From contig NC_021500.1 in NCBI RefSeq assembly GCF_000410515.1, positions 744,001 through 808,000 of the forward strand: a stretch of DNA of 64,000 bases, read 5' to 3'. This stretch comes from Enterobacter sp. R4-368 (GTDB taxonomy: Bacteria; Pseudomonadota; Gammaproteobacteria; Enterobacterales; Enterobacteriaceae). Positions 1-9,900 of the stretch are shown here, one piece after another. Numbering within the stretch: the first letter of the stretch is position 1; each line of letters begins with the position of its first letter. The position numbers were made by a program, and so were the translations under genes. The notes below the pieces were generated by a model. The model saw nothing but the letters and a program-made list of their open reading frames with translations. It searched no databases and was not told the origin of the DNA.

Positions 1-806
1 ATGATGGTGCCGGTGGCTTTACCGGTTTGCTGAACCAGCTGCGCGCCACCGTCGTTGAGGTGCGCACCGGATACCGTGCCGGCCACGACCTGATTGCCGC
101 CGCCAAAGATGGCGGTGTCGGCCGCGGAACCGCCGACGTTAACGTGCTGGACACCCCCGCTGTTTACCGTCGCATCCTGAGAGAAACCACCGCTGTTGAT
201 GAGCTGGATGCCGCCGGCGTTAATGACGCCCTGGACGGAACTGCCGTTAACAGCTTGCACGCCACCAGTGTTGATAATCGTCTGGCTTGCCACCCCGCTT
301 TCCTGCACAGTCTGCACACCACCAGCGCCGACAACGGTGCTATTAGCCCTGCCAGCGACCGCCTGCGTACCGCCGCTGTTAAGCTGCGTGCCCGTTGCCG
401 TCCCGTCCACTTCAACAATCTGTGTCCCGTTAGTGACAACGGTACCGGTCGTCTGGCCGTTCTGCCGCACAATCTGCGAACCGCCATCCTGAACACGCGT
501 ATCCACGGTCTGCCCGCCCGCCACTATCTGCGTACCACGGGTACTGATGGTATGGTTTGTGGTTAAGCCTCCAGGGCGCACATTCTGAACCCCCTCCTGC
601 ACCACCTCATCCTGCGTCGAACCAGTGACGTCCGGGGTAAACGCCATCGCCCCGCTGCTTGCGAACAGGCCACCCACCGCCGCCGAGATCAACACCGCGC
701 CGCCTGCACGCTTGCCTTTCGCCCGGGTCAGTTCTGAAACCACCACAAACGCCCGCTGAACGTCATTCCATACCAGCCGGTAACTGCAGTTAAGACTTTT
801 TTTCAT
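1..806 (-). CDS. AIDA/TibA-type autotransporter adhesin, N-terminal part (runs off the window)
   Basis: Secreted surface adhesin of the type V autotransporter class. The frame is open from the ATG at 806 to the window edge, about 268 residues. Residues 1-55 form the long extended signal peptide of large autotransporters (MKKSLNCSYRLVWND, then VVVSELTRAKGKR, then a hydrophobic stretch ending ASSGAMA). After it come degenerate repeats of about 18-20 residues of the form GGxQxVxxxGxAxxTxIxxGG, the AIDA-type beta-helix passenger repeat. The passenger remainder and the beta-barrel lie outside. The gene upstream encodes a TibC-like heptosyltransferase, 31 bp away, so the passenger serines or threonines are probably O-heptosylated. 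Family is clear; ligand and full length are unknown. Confidence 0.88.
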   Translation of the reverse strand, partial: MKKSLNCSYRLVWNDVQRAFVVVSELTRAKGKRAGGAVLISAAVGGLFASSGAMAFTPDVTGSTQDEVVQEGVQNVRPGGLTTNHTISTRGTQIVAGGQTVDTRVQDGGSQIVRQNGQTTGTVVTNGTQIVEVDGTATGTQLNSGGTQAVAGRANSTVVGAGGVQTVQESGVASQTIINTGGVQAVNGSSVQGVINAGGIQLINSGGFSQDATVNSGGVQHVNVGGSAADTAIFGGGNQVVAGTVSGAHLNDGGAQLVQQTGKATGTI

Positions 807-837
807 TTCTGTGTCCTCAAAACCCGTCTCTCATCCG

Positions 838-2157
838 TCAGGCGGCATGTTGATCGGGGTCTGCCAGTGCTGTTGTTTTGATGCCAAAGGGATTACTTCG
901 CAGGGCAATCAGCCGACGAAGATGACCGATGACCTGCTTACCAGTGATAAAACGTGTGCATTCGTACTGCCGGTCCGTGCCTTTGTGGCGCGGACACCAG
1001 AAATAGTCCTGATGGTCAAAATTAAATCGCACGTCATCCCAGCAGCCGTTGCAGACATGGGTGTTGATGACGCGCCAGGGGGTATGAAATTCGCTGTTCG
1101 GCAGGCTGAATCCACTGATCAGCACCACCGGAATATGGCAACCCCAGGCAAGCCAGGAGAGACCGCTGCCGAGGCCGATAAAAAATTCGGCGTGTTCCAG
1201 CAACGCCACGCGTTCAGCGAGGGGCAGATTGCCGGTGAAATCTTCCGCGCCGTGGGGGATTTTGTTCCAGATGTACCCGCGGCCTACCACGCGCTCTTTG
1301 TCGATACACAGCACGCGGTAGCCCTGCGCTTTCAGATAGTCGATCACTTCATGCCAGCCATTGCCGTTGTTCCAGAATTTGGCCTGGCTGGTGGACTGGG
1401 TCGCGATGCAGACATAGGGTTCAGCGATACGACGCGCGCTACGCTGGCGCAGGTCCGGAACGATTTCTGTGGGATCGACGCCGAGAATATGTCCGGCGGT
1501 ACGGTGCAGACCGACAGCGCGAAAATCAAATGGCTGCTTGTCGAGATCGCCGTGAAAAAAGAGCCCGACGCGCCAGCTGGCGTAAGGCGGCTCACTCACG
1601 CCCGGCCCGGCCAGCCACTCTTCGGGGGTAGCACAATTGAGCTGCGGATAGACCGGCTTGAAGAGATCGACGATCGGCTGTGCCATGGTGCAATGAACGT
1701 TGCACTGGTACGTCTGCCGAAAGCGTTCAGCGTAAGGCACCCAGCCGATGAGGTCGCCCAGCGTACCGCCGGGAAAGGAGATCAGTACCGTTTTGCCGCG
1801 CATATCCAGAGCGTGGTCCAGCACGGGCTCCGGCTGGACGCCGTCCCAGACCCGCAGACGAAACGGCACGTAATATTTTTTTGTGCTGATTACCCAGCCC
1901 TGCGCGACATCGTCGGCAAACAGAATATTTCCCGTTTCGTCATCGCTTATTTCTACCCGCCAGTTACCGGCTGGCAACAATAACCGGGCACCGTCATTAA
2001 AATCGTACAGGATGCCCATCGGTCCCTGCTGGGTCGGAATTTCTGGCGGCGGAATAAAAGCATATCCCTGTCCAGCAACAGCGGAAGTTGTCATCACCCA
2101 ACCTTCATCATGAGTAAACGCATTTAATAAGGCTGGCAGTAAATAATAAGCAGGCAC
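838..2157 (-). CDS. Autotransporter strand-loop-strand O-heptosyltransferase (TibC/AAH family)
   Basis: Cytosolic glycosyltransferase that transfers heptose from ADP-heptose to autotransporter passenger repeats before export. The protein closely resembles TibC: IPTQQGPMGILYDFNDGAR near the N-terminus, ISFPGGTLGDLIGW, the ATQSTSQAKFWNNG block, and a C-terminal iron-finger region with cysteines in CNGCWDD, FWCPRH and YECTRF. It lies directly upstream of the adhesin it should modify, as tibC-tibA and aah-aidA do. Start is uncertain. A GTG at 2155-2157 has a strong GGAGG seven bases upstream. TibC homology begins near the ATG at 2092-2094, which has a weaker AAGG. The longer form adds 21 residues. 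Confidence 0.9.
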   Translation of the reverse strand: MPAYYLLPALLNAFTHDEGWVMTTSAVAGQGYAFIPPPEIPTQQGPMGILYDFNDGARLLLPAGNWRVEISDDETGNILFADDVAQGWVISTKKYYVPFRLRVWDGVQPEPVLDHALDMRGKTVLISFPGGTLGDLIGWVPYAERFRQTYQCNVHCTMAQPIVDLFKPVYPQLNCATPEEWLAGPGVSEPPYASWRVGLFFHGDLDKQPFDFRAVGLHRTAGHILGVDPTEIVPDLRQRSARRIAEPYVCIATQSTSQAKFWNNGNGWHEVIDYLKAQGYRVLCIDKERVVGRGYIWNKIPHGAEDFTGNLPLAERVALLEHAEFFIGLGSGLSWLAWGCHIPVVLISGFSLPNSEFHTPWRVINTHVCNGCWDDVRFNFDHQDYFWCPRHKGTDRQYECTRFITGKQVIGHLRRLIALRSNPFGIKTTALADPDQHAA

Positions 2158-3093
2158 CAGCCGACCTCCGGAGTTAATAATCCGGAACGAAATTTTTTAT
2201 AAATTTTTCGGGTCTCATCAAGAGTCGCTTAAGAGTAGTAACAAGGCGTTTTATTGCAAATTCTTTCTAAAAGTTAAAGACCATAAGTATCAACAATTTA
2301 GTTTTTCACTACTTTCGCAATTCATTCTACTTTTTAATAAAAAACAAGCAGTTAACCATAAACAAAAGCAAGCATTTTAAGATTATCCTTAAAACAAATT
2401 TCATGCAAAAACGTGATGTTAATTCAGAAATATAAAATATATTTCCACCCTTTTAAGCAGTACTCATTAGATATATCCGCCTCGCTGATGCAAAAGAGAG
2501 AAGTAAAAACCCGCCGCCCCGGCGATTAATTAAAAAGCAAACTGGCGCACATTTTTTATTAAATTAATACCCACAACCCCTTGCGCATAAAAAACAAACA
2601 GAAAAATCTTATTGTTTATTTTTCAATCTCAGGAGGCGAGAAAGTAAATAAGCGGAGCCGTAGAAGATAAATAACACGGCGTGAGAGTGGTTCAAACTGA
2701 TGCCATTACGATGGCCAGGCTGCGGGCTGCCTCGGCTACGCAACGGTTGCGCAATTTTGTGATAACGGTTACACAACAAATCGACAATGATGATAAATTC
2801 GTATTTTGAAACGGCGTTTTTAATTCCTTTCTGTCGATGTCGACGCTATAATGCCGCCATCCTAATTTGAATGGATTCAGCTGATTGAACTGTAAAACAA
2901 ATTACTCACATCAATTTTTCCCCGATCTGGCTGAATCTCAGGCACACATTCTTCTGCACGCTTTTTTGATGTCACCTATCCTTAGACTGTGGCATCGCTC
3001 TTTTCGCAACACAGGTTTGACTCCGGAGCCGTGCGCTAACCGGAGCGTAAATTCCCAATCCTTCTCAACTCAAACTTAAAGACCAGAACTGTC
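2158..3093. other. AT-rich intergenic region and pykF leader
   Basis: No convincing gene. Roughly 2200-2700 is clearly more AT-rich than the flanking genes, as often seen at the edge of an acquired segment such as the adhesin pair. The part from about 2760 holds the pykF promoter and a long 5' leader. A 64-codon frame at 2885-3079 lies in that leader and has no recognisable protein character. Confidence 0.6.
2807..2852 (+). promoter_or_regulatory. Probable pykF promoter with Cra-like site
   Basis: A perfect TATAAT lies at 2847-2852, about 240 bp before pykF. The -35 region is weak (TTCCTT around 2824). TGAAACG at 2807-2813 followed by CGTTTTTA resembles the Cra (FruR) operator known to repress pykF in E. 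coli. The promoter box is visible; the Cra assignment is inference. Confidence 0.4.
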
Positions 3094-4506
3094 ATGAAAA
3101 AGACCAAAATTGTTTGCACCATCGGTCCGAAAACCGAATCCGAAGAGATGCTGGCGAAAATGCTGGACGCTGGCATGAACGTCATGCGTTTAAACTTCTC
3201 TCACGGTGACTATGCTGAGCACGGCCAGCGCATCAAAAACCTGCGCAACGTGATGAGCAAAACCGGTAAAAAAGCGGCAATTCTGCTGGACACCAAAGGT
3301 CCGGAAATCCGCACCATCAAGCTGGAAGGTGGCAACGACGTCTCCCTGAAAGCAGGTCAGACTTTCACCTTCACCACTGACAAATCTGTTGTCGGCAACG
3401 CGGATACGGTTGCCGTGACCTACGAAGGTTTCACCAACGATCTGAGCGTTGGCAACACCGTACTGGTAGACGATGGTCTGATCGGTATGGAAGTGACCGA
3501 AATCGTTGGCAATAAAGTTATCTGTAAAGTGCTGAACAACGGCGACCTCGGTGAAAACAAAGGCGTTAACCTGCCAGGCGTTTCCATCGCCCTGCCGGCG
3601 CTGGCTGAAAAAGATAAGCAAGACCTGATCTTCGGTTGCGAACAAGGCGTCGACTTTGTTGCGGCCTCCTTTATCCGTAAACGTTCTGACGTGGTTGAAA
3701 TTCGTGAGCATCTGAAAGCTCACGGTGGCGAGAACATCCAGATCATCTCCAAAATTGAAAACCAGGAAGGCCTGAACAACTTCGACGAAATCCTCGAAGC
3801 CTCTGACGGCATCATGGTTGCGCGCGGCGACCTGGGCGTAGAAATCCCGGTTGAAGAAGTGATCTTCGCGCAGAAGATGATGATTGAAAAATGTATCCGC
3901 GCTCGCAAAGTCGTTATCACTGCGACCCAGATGCTCGACTCCATGATTAAAAACCCGCGTCCGACCCGCGCTGAAGCTGGCGACGTGGCGAACGCCATCC
4001 TCGACGGCACCGACGCCGTGATGCTGTCTGGCGAATCCGCTAAAGGGAAATATCCGCTGGAAGCGGTGACCATTATGGCCACCATTTGCGAGCGTACCGA
4101 TCGCGTGATGACCAGCCGTCTGGATTTCAACAACGACAGCCGTAAACTGCGCATCACGGAAGCGGTTTGCCGTGGCGCTGTTGAAACCGCTGAAAAACTG
4201 GAAGCTCCGCTGATTGTTGTTGCGACTCAGGGCGGCAAATCTGCCCGCGCTGTACGTAAATATTTCCCGGACGCCACTATTCTGGCGCTGACCACCAACG
4301 AAGTGACCGCACGTCAGCTGGTGCTGAGCAAAGGCGTTATCCCGCAGCTGGTGAAAGAGATCTCTTCTACAGATGATTTCTACCGTCTGGGTAAAGAAGT
4401 GGCGCTGGAAAGCGGCCTGGCAAGCAAAGGCGACGTAGTTGTTATGGTTTCCGGCGCACTGGTTCCGAGCGGCACTACAAACACGGCTTCTGTCCACGTT
4501 CTGTAA
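3094..4506 (+). CDS. pykF: Pyruvate kinase I (fructose-1,6-bisphosphate-activated)
   Basis: Cytosolic glycolytic enzyme converting PEP and ADP to pyruvate and ATP. The 470-residue length equals E. coli PykF and the sequence is near-identical in the diagnostic blocks: [20 protein letters not shown] at the N-terminus, [22 protein letters not shown], the catalytic-lysine block [11 protein letters not shown], the substrate motif [12 protein letters not shown], and the C-terminal allosteric domain ending [11 protein letters not shown]. Downstream lie its own terminator and lpp, as in E. coli. ppsA, the opposing gluconeogenic enzyme, is in the same window. Confidence 0.99.
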   Translation: MKKTKIVCTIGPKTESEEMLAKMLDAGMNVMRLNFSHGDYAEHGQRIKNLRNVMSKTGKKAAILLDTKGPEIRTIKLEGGNDVSLKAGQTFTFTTDKSVVGNADTVAVTYEGFTNDLSVGNTVLVDDGLIGMEVTEIVGNKVICKVLNNGDLGENKGVNLPGVSIALPALAEKDKQDLIFGCEQGVDFVAASFIRKRSDVVEIREHLKAHGGENIQIISKIENQEGLNNFDEILEASDGIMVARGDLGVEIPVEEVIFAQKMMIEKCIRARKVVITATQMLDSMIKNPRPTRAEAGDVANAILDGTDAVMLSGESAKGKYPLEAVTIMATICERTDRVMTSRLDFNNDSRKLRITEAVCRGAVETAEKLEAPLIVVATQGGKSARAVRKYFPDATILALTTNEVTARQLVLSKGVIPQLVKEISSTDDFYRLGKEVALESGLASKGDVVVMVSGALVPSGTTNTASVHVL

Positions 4507-4532
4507 TAATCGCCGGACAATTCAGACTGATT

Positions 4533-4562
4533 AAAAAAGCGCCCTTGCGGCGCTTTTTTTTA
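4533..4562 (+). terminator. pykF rho-independent terminator
   Basis: AAAAAAGCGCC, loop CTTGC, then GGCGC and a run of eight T, 27 bases after the pykF stop. Confidence 0.9.
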
Positions 4563-4742
4563 TATTCCCGCCCCCATTTAAAATAAAAAATCCAATCGGA
4601 TTTCACTATTTAAACTGGCCATTATCTAAGATGAATCCGATGGAAGCTCGCTGTTTTAACACGCGTTTTTTAACCTTTTATTGAAAGTCGGTGCTTCTTT
4701 GAGCGAACGATCAAATTTAAGTGGATTCCCATCAAAAAAATA

Positions 4743-4772
4743 TTCTCAACCTAAAAAACTTTGTGTAATACT
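4743..4772 (+). promoter_or_regulatory. lpp promoter
   Basis: The -10 element TAATACT at 4766-4772 and the CTCAAC -35 region match the classical strong E. coli lpp promoter. The short untranslated leader with AGAGGGTATTAATA before the ATG is also conserved. Confidence 0.8.
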
Positions 4773-4804
4773 TGTAACGCTACATGGAGATTAACTCAAT
4801 CTAG

Positions 4805-5053
<249 letters not shown>

Positions 5054-5068
5054 GAGTTCCTGTAATGA

Positions 5069-5097
5069 AATGGCGCACTCGGTGCGCCATTTTTTTT
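5069..5097 (+). terminator. lpp terminator
   Basis: AATGGCGCAC, TCG loop, GTGCGCCATT, then a T run, 16 bases after the lpp stop. Confidence 0.9.
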
Positions 5098-5123
5098 GCC
5101 TGTAATTTGCCCTTCCTGTTCGC

Positions 5124-6140
5124 CTACTGCGTTACCGCCTCCTGTTGGGCTTCTGAATCCACCGTCGTACCTTTCGCATTGTTCTGTACGGACAACACAC
5201 TTTCTTTCGACGCTGCCGCCGCTGTCTTAACCGGAATCGCTATCGGATAACCCGCCCTGCGATTCAACGCCTGCGTAATCATGCCACTATCACCGCCGGC
5301 ATTATGAATAAACGCTTCCAGCGCGGGAGAGAAGGTGATCGGCACCGTCTGCGTATTTTCTTCAACCTTTTGTGCCAGCGGACGATGCACTTCAATAAAG
5401 TGCCGCCCGTCAGGCTCTACGGTGTATTTCACCGGTTCGTTGATAATCGTCACGCGCGTACCAGCCGCAACCTGTGCAAACAGCGCCTGGATATCCGGTG
5501 CATTCATGCGGATACAGCCTGAGCTGACCCGTAACCCAACGCTGTCCGGCGCATTGGTACCGTGGATAAGATATTCGCCATTGCCAATCCCCAGACGCAG
5601 CGCAAAGCGCCCTAAGGGGTTATTTGGCCCTGCGGGTATCACCGGTGGCAATTCAATGCCGTTGGCTAATGAACGCGCGCGAATGCCCGCTGTCGGTGTC
5701 CAGGTTGGGTTCGGGATCTTCTGGCTGACCCGCGTCACCGAAACCGGCGTTTCCAGCCCCTGTTGGCCAATACCTATCGGGTACACCTGCACACTATTTT
5801 TCCCAGGCGGGAAATAATACAGCCGCAACTCGGCCAGATTAACCACAATCCCTTCGCGCGGCGTATCGGGCAAAATCATTTGTGAAGGGATGGTGACGAT
5901 CGTACCCGGCCTCGGTACGGGTGCAATCGTGTTATTGGCTTCAAGGATCAACATTGCTGCCGTGTCGAAATGACGGGCGATGGCCTGCAGGTTTTTATCC
6001 CCCGCCTGCACGGTGTAAGTCTGGTTTTGTCCAATAACGCGGCTCCCGTCGGCAGGCAGAGGATATTCTGCCGCACGAGCCACCTGGAGTGCGCTTAAAG
6101 CGCCGAAAAGACATAAGGAGAGCAAAGACGCGCGTTTCAT
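5124..6140 (-). CDS. ldtE: L,D-transpeptidase (peptidoglycan 3-3 cross-linking)
   Basis: Periplasmic enzyme of the YkuD family that makes meso-DAP to meso-DAP cross-links in peptidoglycan. The 338 residues begin with a signal peptide ending [10 protein letters not shown] LysM-like module follows at about 40-90 ([20 protein letters not shown]). The YkuD catalytic domain carries [10 protein letters not shown] and [12 protein letters not shown], with the nucleophile cysteine in SGCIR. E. coli LdtE (YnhG) has 334 residues and the same place between lpp and sufE. The C-terminus is rich in A, T and Q. Confidence 0.95.
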   Translation of the reverse strand: MKRASLLSLCLFGALSALQVARAAEYPLPADGSRVIGQNQTYTVQAGDKNLQAIARHFDTAAMLILEANNTIAPVPRPGTIVTIPSQMILPDTPREGIVVNLAELRLYYFPPGKNSVQVYPIGIGQQGLETPVSVTRVSQKIPNPTWTPTAGIRARSLANGIELPPVIPAGPNNPLGRFALRLGIGNGEYLIHGTNAPDSVGLRVSSGCIRMNAPDIQALFAQVAAGTRVTIINEPVKYTVEPDGRHFIEVHRPLAQKVEENTQTVPITFSPALEAFIHNAGGDSGMITQALNRRAGYPIAIPVKTAAAASKESVLSVQNNAKGTTVDSEAQQEAVTQ

Positions 6141-6189
6141 ACTGAAGTTCCTGTATCCACTGACAAGGTGTCAGAAAGCTGAAGATCCA

Positions 6190-6210
6190 GCGAGGCGTAT
6201 AACGCCTCGC
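6190..6210. other. GC-rich hairpin between sufE and ldtE
   Basis: GCGAGGCG, loop TATAA, CGCCTCGC: a perfect 8-bp stem without a following T run on either strand. It may stabilise the 3' end of the suf transcript or partly attenuate readthrough into ldtE. Confidence 0.6.
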
Positions 6211-6242
6211 ATCGTAACAGGATGAAAAATGGTCTTTTAAGT

Positions 6243-6659
6243 TTAGCTAATGTTGGCGGCTTTGTTGCGAATCGCGCGGATCATCGCCTCAAGCCCCTGT
6301 GAGCGAGAAGGCGTCAAATGTTGCGTGAGGGACATCTTTTCAAACCACGGGCGCACGTCAAACGCCACAATATCCTGCGCGGTCATCTGCTGATAGAGCA
6401 CAAAGACGATGGCAATAAGTCCTTTGACAATCGCGGCGTCACTGTCGCCTGCCAGCTCAATCACCCCCGCTTCATTGCGGTGCATGACAATCCAGACCTG
6501 GCTCTGACAGCCCTGAATAACGTTCTCAGGATTGTGTGCGTCGGCGCTTAATTCCGGTAGACGCTGCCCCAGCTCAATAATATAGAGGTACTTCTCTTCC
6601 CAGTTGGCACAGCGGCTAAAATTGCGCAGCAGTTTCTCTTTATCGGGTAATGCGGCCAT
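6243..6659 (-). CDS. sufE: Sulfur acceptor protein SufE
   Basis: Cytosolic partner of the cysteine desulfurase SufS. It takes the persulfide sulfur and passes it to the SufBCD scaffold. 138 residues as in E. coli, with the acceptor cysteine in [12 protein letters not shown] (residue 51). Last gene of the suf operon, 14 bp after sufS. Confidence 0.98.
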   Translation of the reverse strand: MAALPDKEKLLRNFSRCANWEEKYLYIIELGQRLPELSADAHNPENVIQGCQSQVWIVMHRNEAGVIELAGDSDAAIVKGLIAIVFVLYQQMTAQDIVAFDVRPWFEKMSLTQHLTPSRSQGLEAMIRAIRNKAANIS

Positions 6660-6673
6660 TTTTGCCTCTCACG

Positions 6674-7894
6674 TTAGCCCAGTAACTGATGAATGCGTTT
6701 CAGGCCAGTTACCAGACGATCCACCTCTTCTTCCGTATTGTACATAACCAGTGACGCGCGACACATGGCGGGAACATGGTAAAACGCCATCAGCGGCATC
6801 GCACAGTGATGGCCGGTGCGCACCGCAACGCCGTAATTATCGAGAAAACTGCCGACATCATAGGCGTGGTGTTTCCCGAGATTAAACGCGATGACGCCCT
6901 TGCGCTGCGCCGGGCCATAAAGCGTCAGATCCGGCACATCCGCCAGCGCATTGAGTGCGTAATGCATCAGCGTCTGCTCGTATTCACCAATCGCTTCCAG
7001 CCCCAGCTTGCGGACATACTCAATTGCCGCACCAAGCCCGATAATGCCGCCTGTGTTCGGCGTACCGGCTTCAAAACGCCACGGCGCTTTCGCATAAGTT
7101 GTGCCTTCGGTCAGGCTCACGGTGGCGATCATCGAGCCGCCCCCTTCCCACGGCGGCATATCCTGCAAGATAGCCTCTTTGGCATATAACACGCCAATAC
7201 CCGTAGGCCCATACAGTTTATGCCCGGAGAAAACATAAAAATCGCAATCCAGCGCCTGCACATCCACCGGATGGTGCATGACCGCCTGCGCGCCGTCCAC
7301 CAGCACTTTCGCACCATGCTGATGCGCCAGCGCAATGATTTCCGCTACCGGGTTTTCGGTGCCCAGCACGTTCGACACCTGCGTGATCGCCAGCAGCCGC
7401 GAGCGTTCATCCAGCAACGTTGGCAACACATCCTGTTGCAGCGTGCCATCCTGGTTAAGCGGGATCACGCGTAACTCCGCGCCCACGCGCTCGCACAGCA
7501 TCTGCCACGGAACGATATTGGCGTGGTGTTCCATCGCGCTAATGATAATGTTGTCGCCCGCGCGCACCTGGCTGTTACCCCAGCTGTTCGCCACCAGGTT
7601 AATTCCTTCGGTCGTGCCGCGCACAAACACCAGCTCTTCCGGCAACCGTGCGTTAAGGAACGCCGCGGCCTGCACCCGCACGTTTTCCATTCGCTGGGTG
7701 GCTTCCGCACTGAGCGTATGAATACCGCGGTGTACCGCCGCATACCCGTGGCGGAAAAATTCAGCTTCGGCATCAATGACCTGGTTCGGTTTTTGCGCAC
7801 TGGCCGCGCTGTCGAGATAGGCCAACGGTAGTCCGTTCACTTCACGCTGCAGCACCGGGAAATCGGCGCGAACGGCGTTCACGGGAAAACTCAT
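6674..7894 (-). CDS. sufS: Cysteine desulfurase SufS
   Basis: PLP enzyme that removes sulfur from cysteine for Fe-S cluster assembly under iron limitation or oxidative stress. 406 residues, class V aminotransferase fold. The PLP-binding lysine is in [13 protein letters not shown] and the catalytic cysteine in [20 protein letters not shown] sits near the N-terminus. The start codon overlaps the sufD stop by four bases (ATGA), which suggests translational coupling. Confidence 0.98.
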   Translation of the reverse strand: MSFPVNAVRADFPVLQREVNGLPLAYLDSAASAQKPNQVIDAEAEFFRHGYAAVHRGIHTLSAEATQRMENVRVQAAAFLNARLPEELVFVRGTTEGINLVANSWGNSQVRAGDNIIISAMEHHANIVPWQMLCERVGAELRVIPLNQDGTLQQDVLPTLLDERSRLLAITQVSNVLGTENPVAEIIALAHQHGAKVLVDGAQAVMHHPVDVQALDCDFYVFSGHKLYGPTGIGVLYAKEAILQDMPPWEGGGSMIATVSLTEGTTYAKAPWRFEAGTPNTGGIIGLGAAIEYVRKLGLEAIGEYEQTLMHYALNALADVPDLTLYGPAQRKGVIAFNLGKHHAYDVGSFLDNYGVAVRTGHHCAMPLMAFYHVPAMCRASLVMYNTEEEVDRLVTGLKRIHQLLG

Positions 7895-9162
7895 ACTCTG
7901 CCCCCTGCCAGGCGCTGGCTGATACGCGCCAGAACCTGTTGTTTCAATGCTTCGTCGCTAATGGCTTCCGTCAGTTCAGCCGCGAAAGCATGGATTATCA
8001 TCTGTTGCGCCGCCTGTTGATTGATGCCGCGCGAGCGCAAATAAAACATCTGTTCATCATCAATGCGGCCTACCGTCGCACCGTGGCTGCATTTCACATC
8101 ATCGGCATAAATTTCCAGTTGTGGCTTGGTATCCACCTCCGCCAGGCGTCCGAGCAACAGATTATTATTGGTCATCTGCCCGTCGGTTTTGATGGCATGT
8201 TGCGCAACTTTGATCAGGCCATTAAACACCGCGCGGCCTTTATCGCTGACGATGGTTTTATGTAGCTGGCGGCTGTTGCAGTAGCCCTGATTATGCTCAA
8301 GCCAGGTGCGGGTATCGCACACTTCCGCTTTCACCGGCATCGCCAGGCTGTTGATGCGCAACTGCGTGTTTTCGCCATTAAGTTGCGTGCTGGTGTTGTG
8401 GCGCAACACCGCGCCGCCGAGCAGGAAACTGTGGCTATCTGCCGCCGCATCCGCCGCAAGCAAGATGTCATTGTGCGCAAAGTGGTAGCTTTGCGGATTT
8501 TCAAACGCCAGTTTGACGTGGTGCAGGTGCGCATTCGCCGCCACATTCATCGTCAGGCGTGAGCCCGTAAAGTGGCGCGCATCGTTCAGGCTGACGTAAT
8601 GTTCGTAAATTGTCGCTTCCGCCCCCTGGGCAAGCTCAAGATGGTGGCGATAATGGGCGGTATTCATCTCGTCGCCCGCCAGCCCTTGAGTAATATGCAT
8701 AAGCAGCAACGGTTTAGCAGGACGCTGGTTACGCGCTACCTGAATCCAGGTCACGCTCTGCGCCAGGCTTTCTGTCAGATGCAGGAACACTTCCGGCTGC
8801 ACCGGCGCAGGCAGCGCCTCCCGCACATCGGCAAATTTGACCTCAAAACCAGAACCCGCGGTGTCATCGCTCAGCGCCGCGTTAAACTGACCATCGACAA
8901 ACACCAGTCGTACGGCATCCACCGGCAATGCCAGCGTATCGCGCTGCCCGGCACCAATCGTGCCAGAGGTACTCACAAACTGGCTGTTCAGTAAGCCTTC
9001 CAGCGGCGTGTATTTCCAGTTTTCATGTTTGCGTGTCGGCAACCCTAAACGCAGCATTTGCTGCAGATGCTGCTGCGCCGATTCAGAACGCGCACCGCCC
9101 TGCGTTTCAAACAGATGATGCCACTGTTGCAGCGCGTTACTGCTGTTCGGTAAGCCAGCCAT
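7891..9162 (-). CDS. sufD: Fe-S cluster scaffold subunit SufD
   Basis: Component of the SufBC2D scaffold. The chosen ATG gives 423 residues beginning [17 protein letters not shown], as in E. coli. An upstream in-frame start exists but adds 13 residues with no homology. Conserved [28 protein letters not shown] and [14 protein letters not shown] are visible; the last corresponds to the beta-helix core that contacts SufB. The start lies inside the end of sufC (26-base overlap), a coupling conserved in E. coli. Confidence 0.98.
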   Translation of the reverse strand: MAGLPNSSNALQQWHHLFETQGGARSESAQQHLQQMLRLGLPTRKHENWKYTPLEGLLNSQFVSTSGTIGAGQRDTLALPVDAVRLVFVDGQFNAALSDDTAGSGFEVKFADVREALPAPVQPEVFLHLTESLAQSVTWIQVARNQRPAKPLLLMHITQGLAGDEMNTAHYRHHLELAQGAEATIYEHYVSLNDARHFTGSRLTMNVAANAHLHHVKLAFENPQSYHFAHNDILLAADAAADSHSFLLGGAVLRHNTSTQLNGENTQLRINSLAMPVKAEVCDTRTWLEHNQGYCNSRQLHKTIVSDKGRAVFNGLIKVAQHAIKTDGQMTNNNLLLGRLAEVDTKPQLEIYADDVKCSHGATVGRIDDEQMFYLRSRGINQQAAQQMIIHAFAAELTEAISDEALKQQVLARISQRLAGGRV

Positions 9163-9883
9163 AGCCCTGCTCCTCCAGTTGCTTAACCAGCGTGAAATCA
9201 CCGGATTTCACGATGCGCCCCTGATACAACACGTGTACAAAATCCGGTTTGATGTAATCCAGGATCCGCTGGTAGTGCGTAACAATGATAAATGCGCGTT
9301 TTTCGTCACGCAGTGCATTCACCCCTTCGGCAACAATTTTCAGCGCATCAATATCAAGACCGGAGTCCGTTTCATCCAGAATGCACAGATCGGGTTCCAG
9401 CACCGCCATCTGCAGGATGTCGTTACGTTTTTTCTCACCGCCGGAGAAACCGACATTGACCGAACGGGTAAGCAGATCTTCCGGCATTTTCAGAAGCTTA
9501 ATTTTTTCTTCCATTAGATCCTGGAAGTCAAAGCGATCCAGCGCCTCTTCGCCGCGATATTCACGCACCGCATTAAGCGCCGTTTGCAGGAAAAACTGGT
9601 TACTGACCCCTGGGATCTCTACCGGATACTGGAACGCCATAAACACCCCTTCACCGGCACGCTCTTCCGGCGAAAGCTCCAGCAAATCTTTGCCTTTAAA
9701 CTCGACGCTGCCACCTACCACTTCGTAATCTTCACGTCCGGCCAGCGTCGCGGAAAGCGTACTTTTCCCGGAACCGTTCGGCCCCATAATCGCGTGGACT
9801 TCACCAGGACGCACGTCCAGGCTCAGGCCGCGCAGGATCTCTTTATCTTCAACGCTTACCTGCAAGTCTTTAATACTTAACAT
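9137..9883 (-). CDS. sufC: Fe-S assembly ATPase SufC
   Basis: ABC-type ATPase that drives conformational change in the SufBCD scaffold. 248 residues with Walker A GPNGSGKST, the ABC signature SGGEKKRND and Walker B CILDETDSG. There is no membrane domain, as expected for SufC. It starts 17 bp after sufB and overlaps sufD. Confidence 0.99.
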   Translation of the reverse strand: MLSIKDLQVSVEDKEILRGLSLDVRPGEVHAIMGPNGSGKSTLSATLAGREDYEVVGGSVEFKGKDLLELSPEERAGEGVFMAFQYPVEIPGVSNQFFLQTALNAVREYRGEEALDRFDFQDLMEEKIKLLKMPEDLLTRSVNVGFSGGEKKRNDILQMAVLEPDLCILDETDSGLDIDALKIVAEGVNALRDEKRAFIIVTHYQRILDYIKPDFVHVLYQGRIVKSGDFTLVKQLEEQGYGWLTEQQ

Positions 9884-9900
9884 TTCTTATCCTTTAATTC

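Noticed and set aside
1..806. Simple tandem DNA repeats or CRISPR-like array in the adhesin
   Set aside because: Similarity is at protein level (AIDA repeats); DNA units differ in sequence and length and there are no spacers.
811..1983. 390-codon plus-strand frame over the heptosyltransferase
   Set aside because: The minus strand has clear TibC homology with conserved cysteines; the plus frame has none.
2885..3079. 64-codon frame ahead of pykF
   Set aside because: Lies in the pykF leader, no ribosome site, no protein character.
3190..4497. 435-codon open frame antisense to pykF
   Set aside because: Shadow of a highly expressed, codon-biased gene; no ribosome site and histidine/asparagine-rich translation typical of antisense frames.
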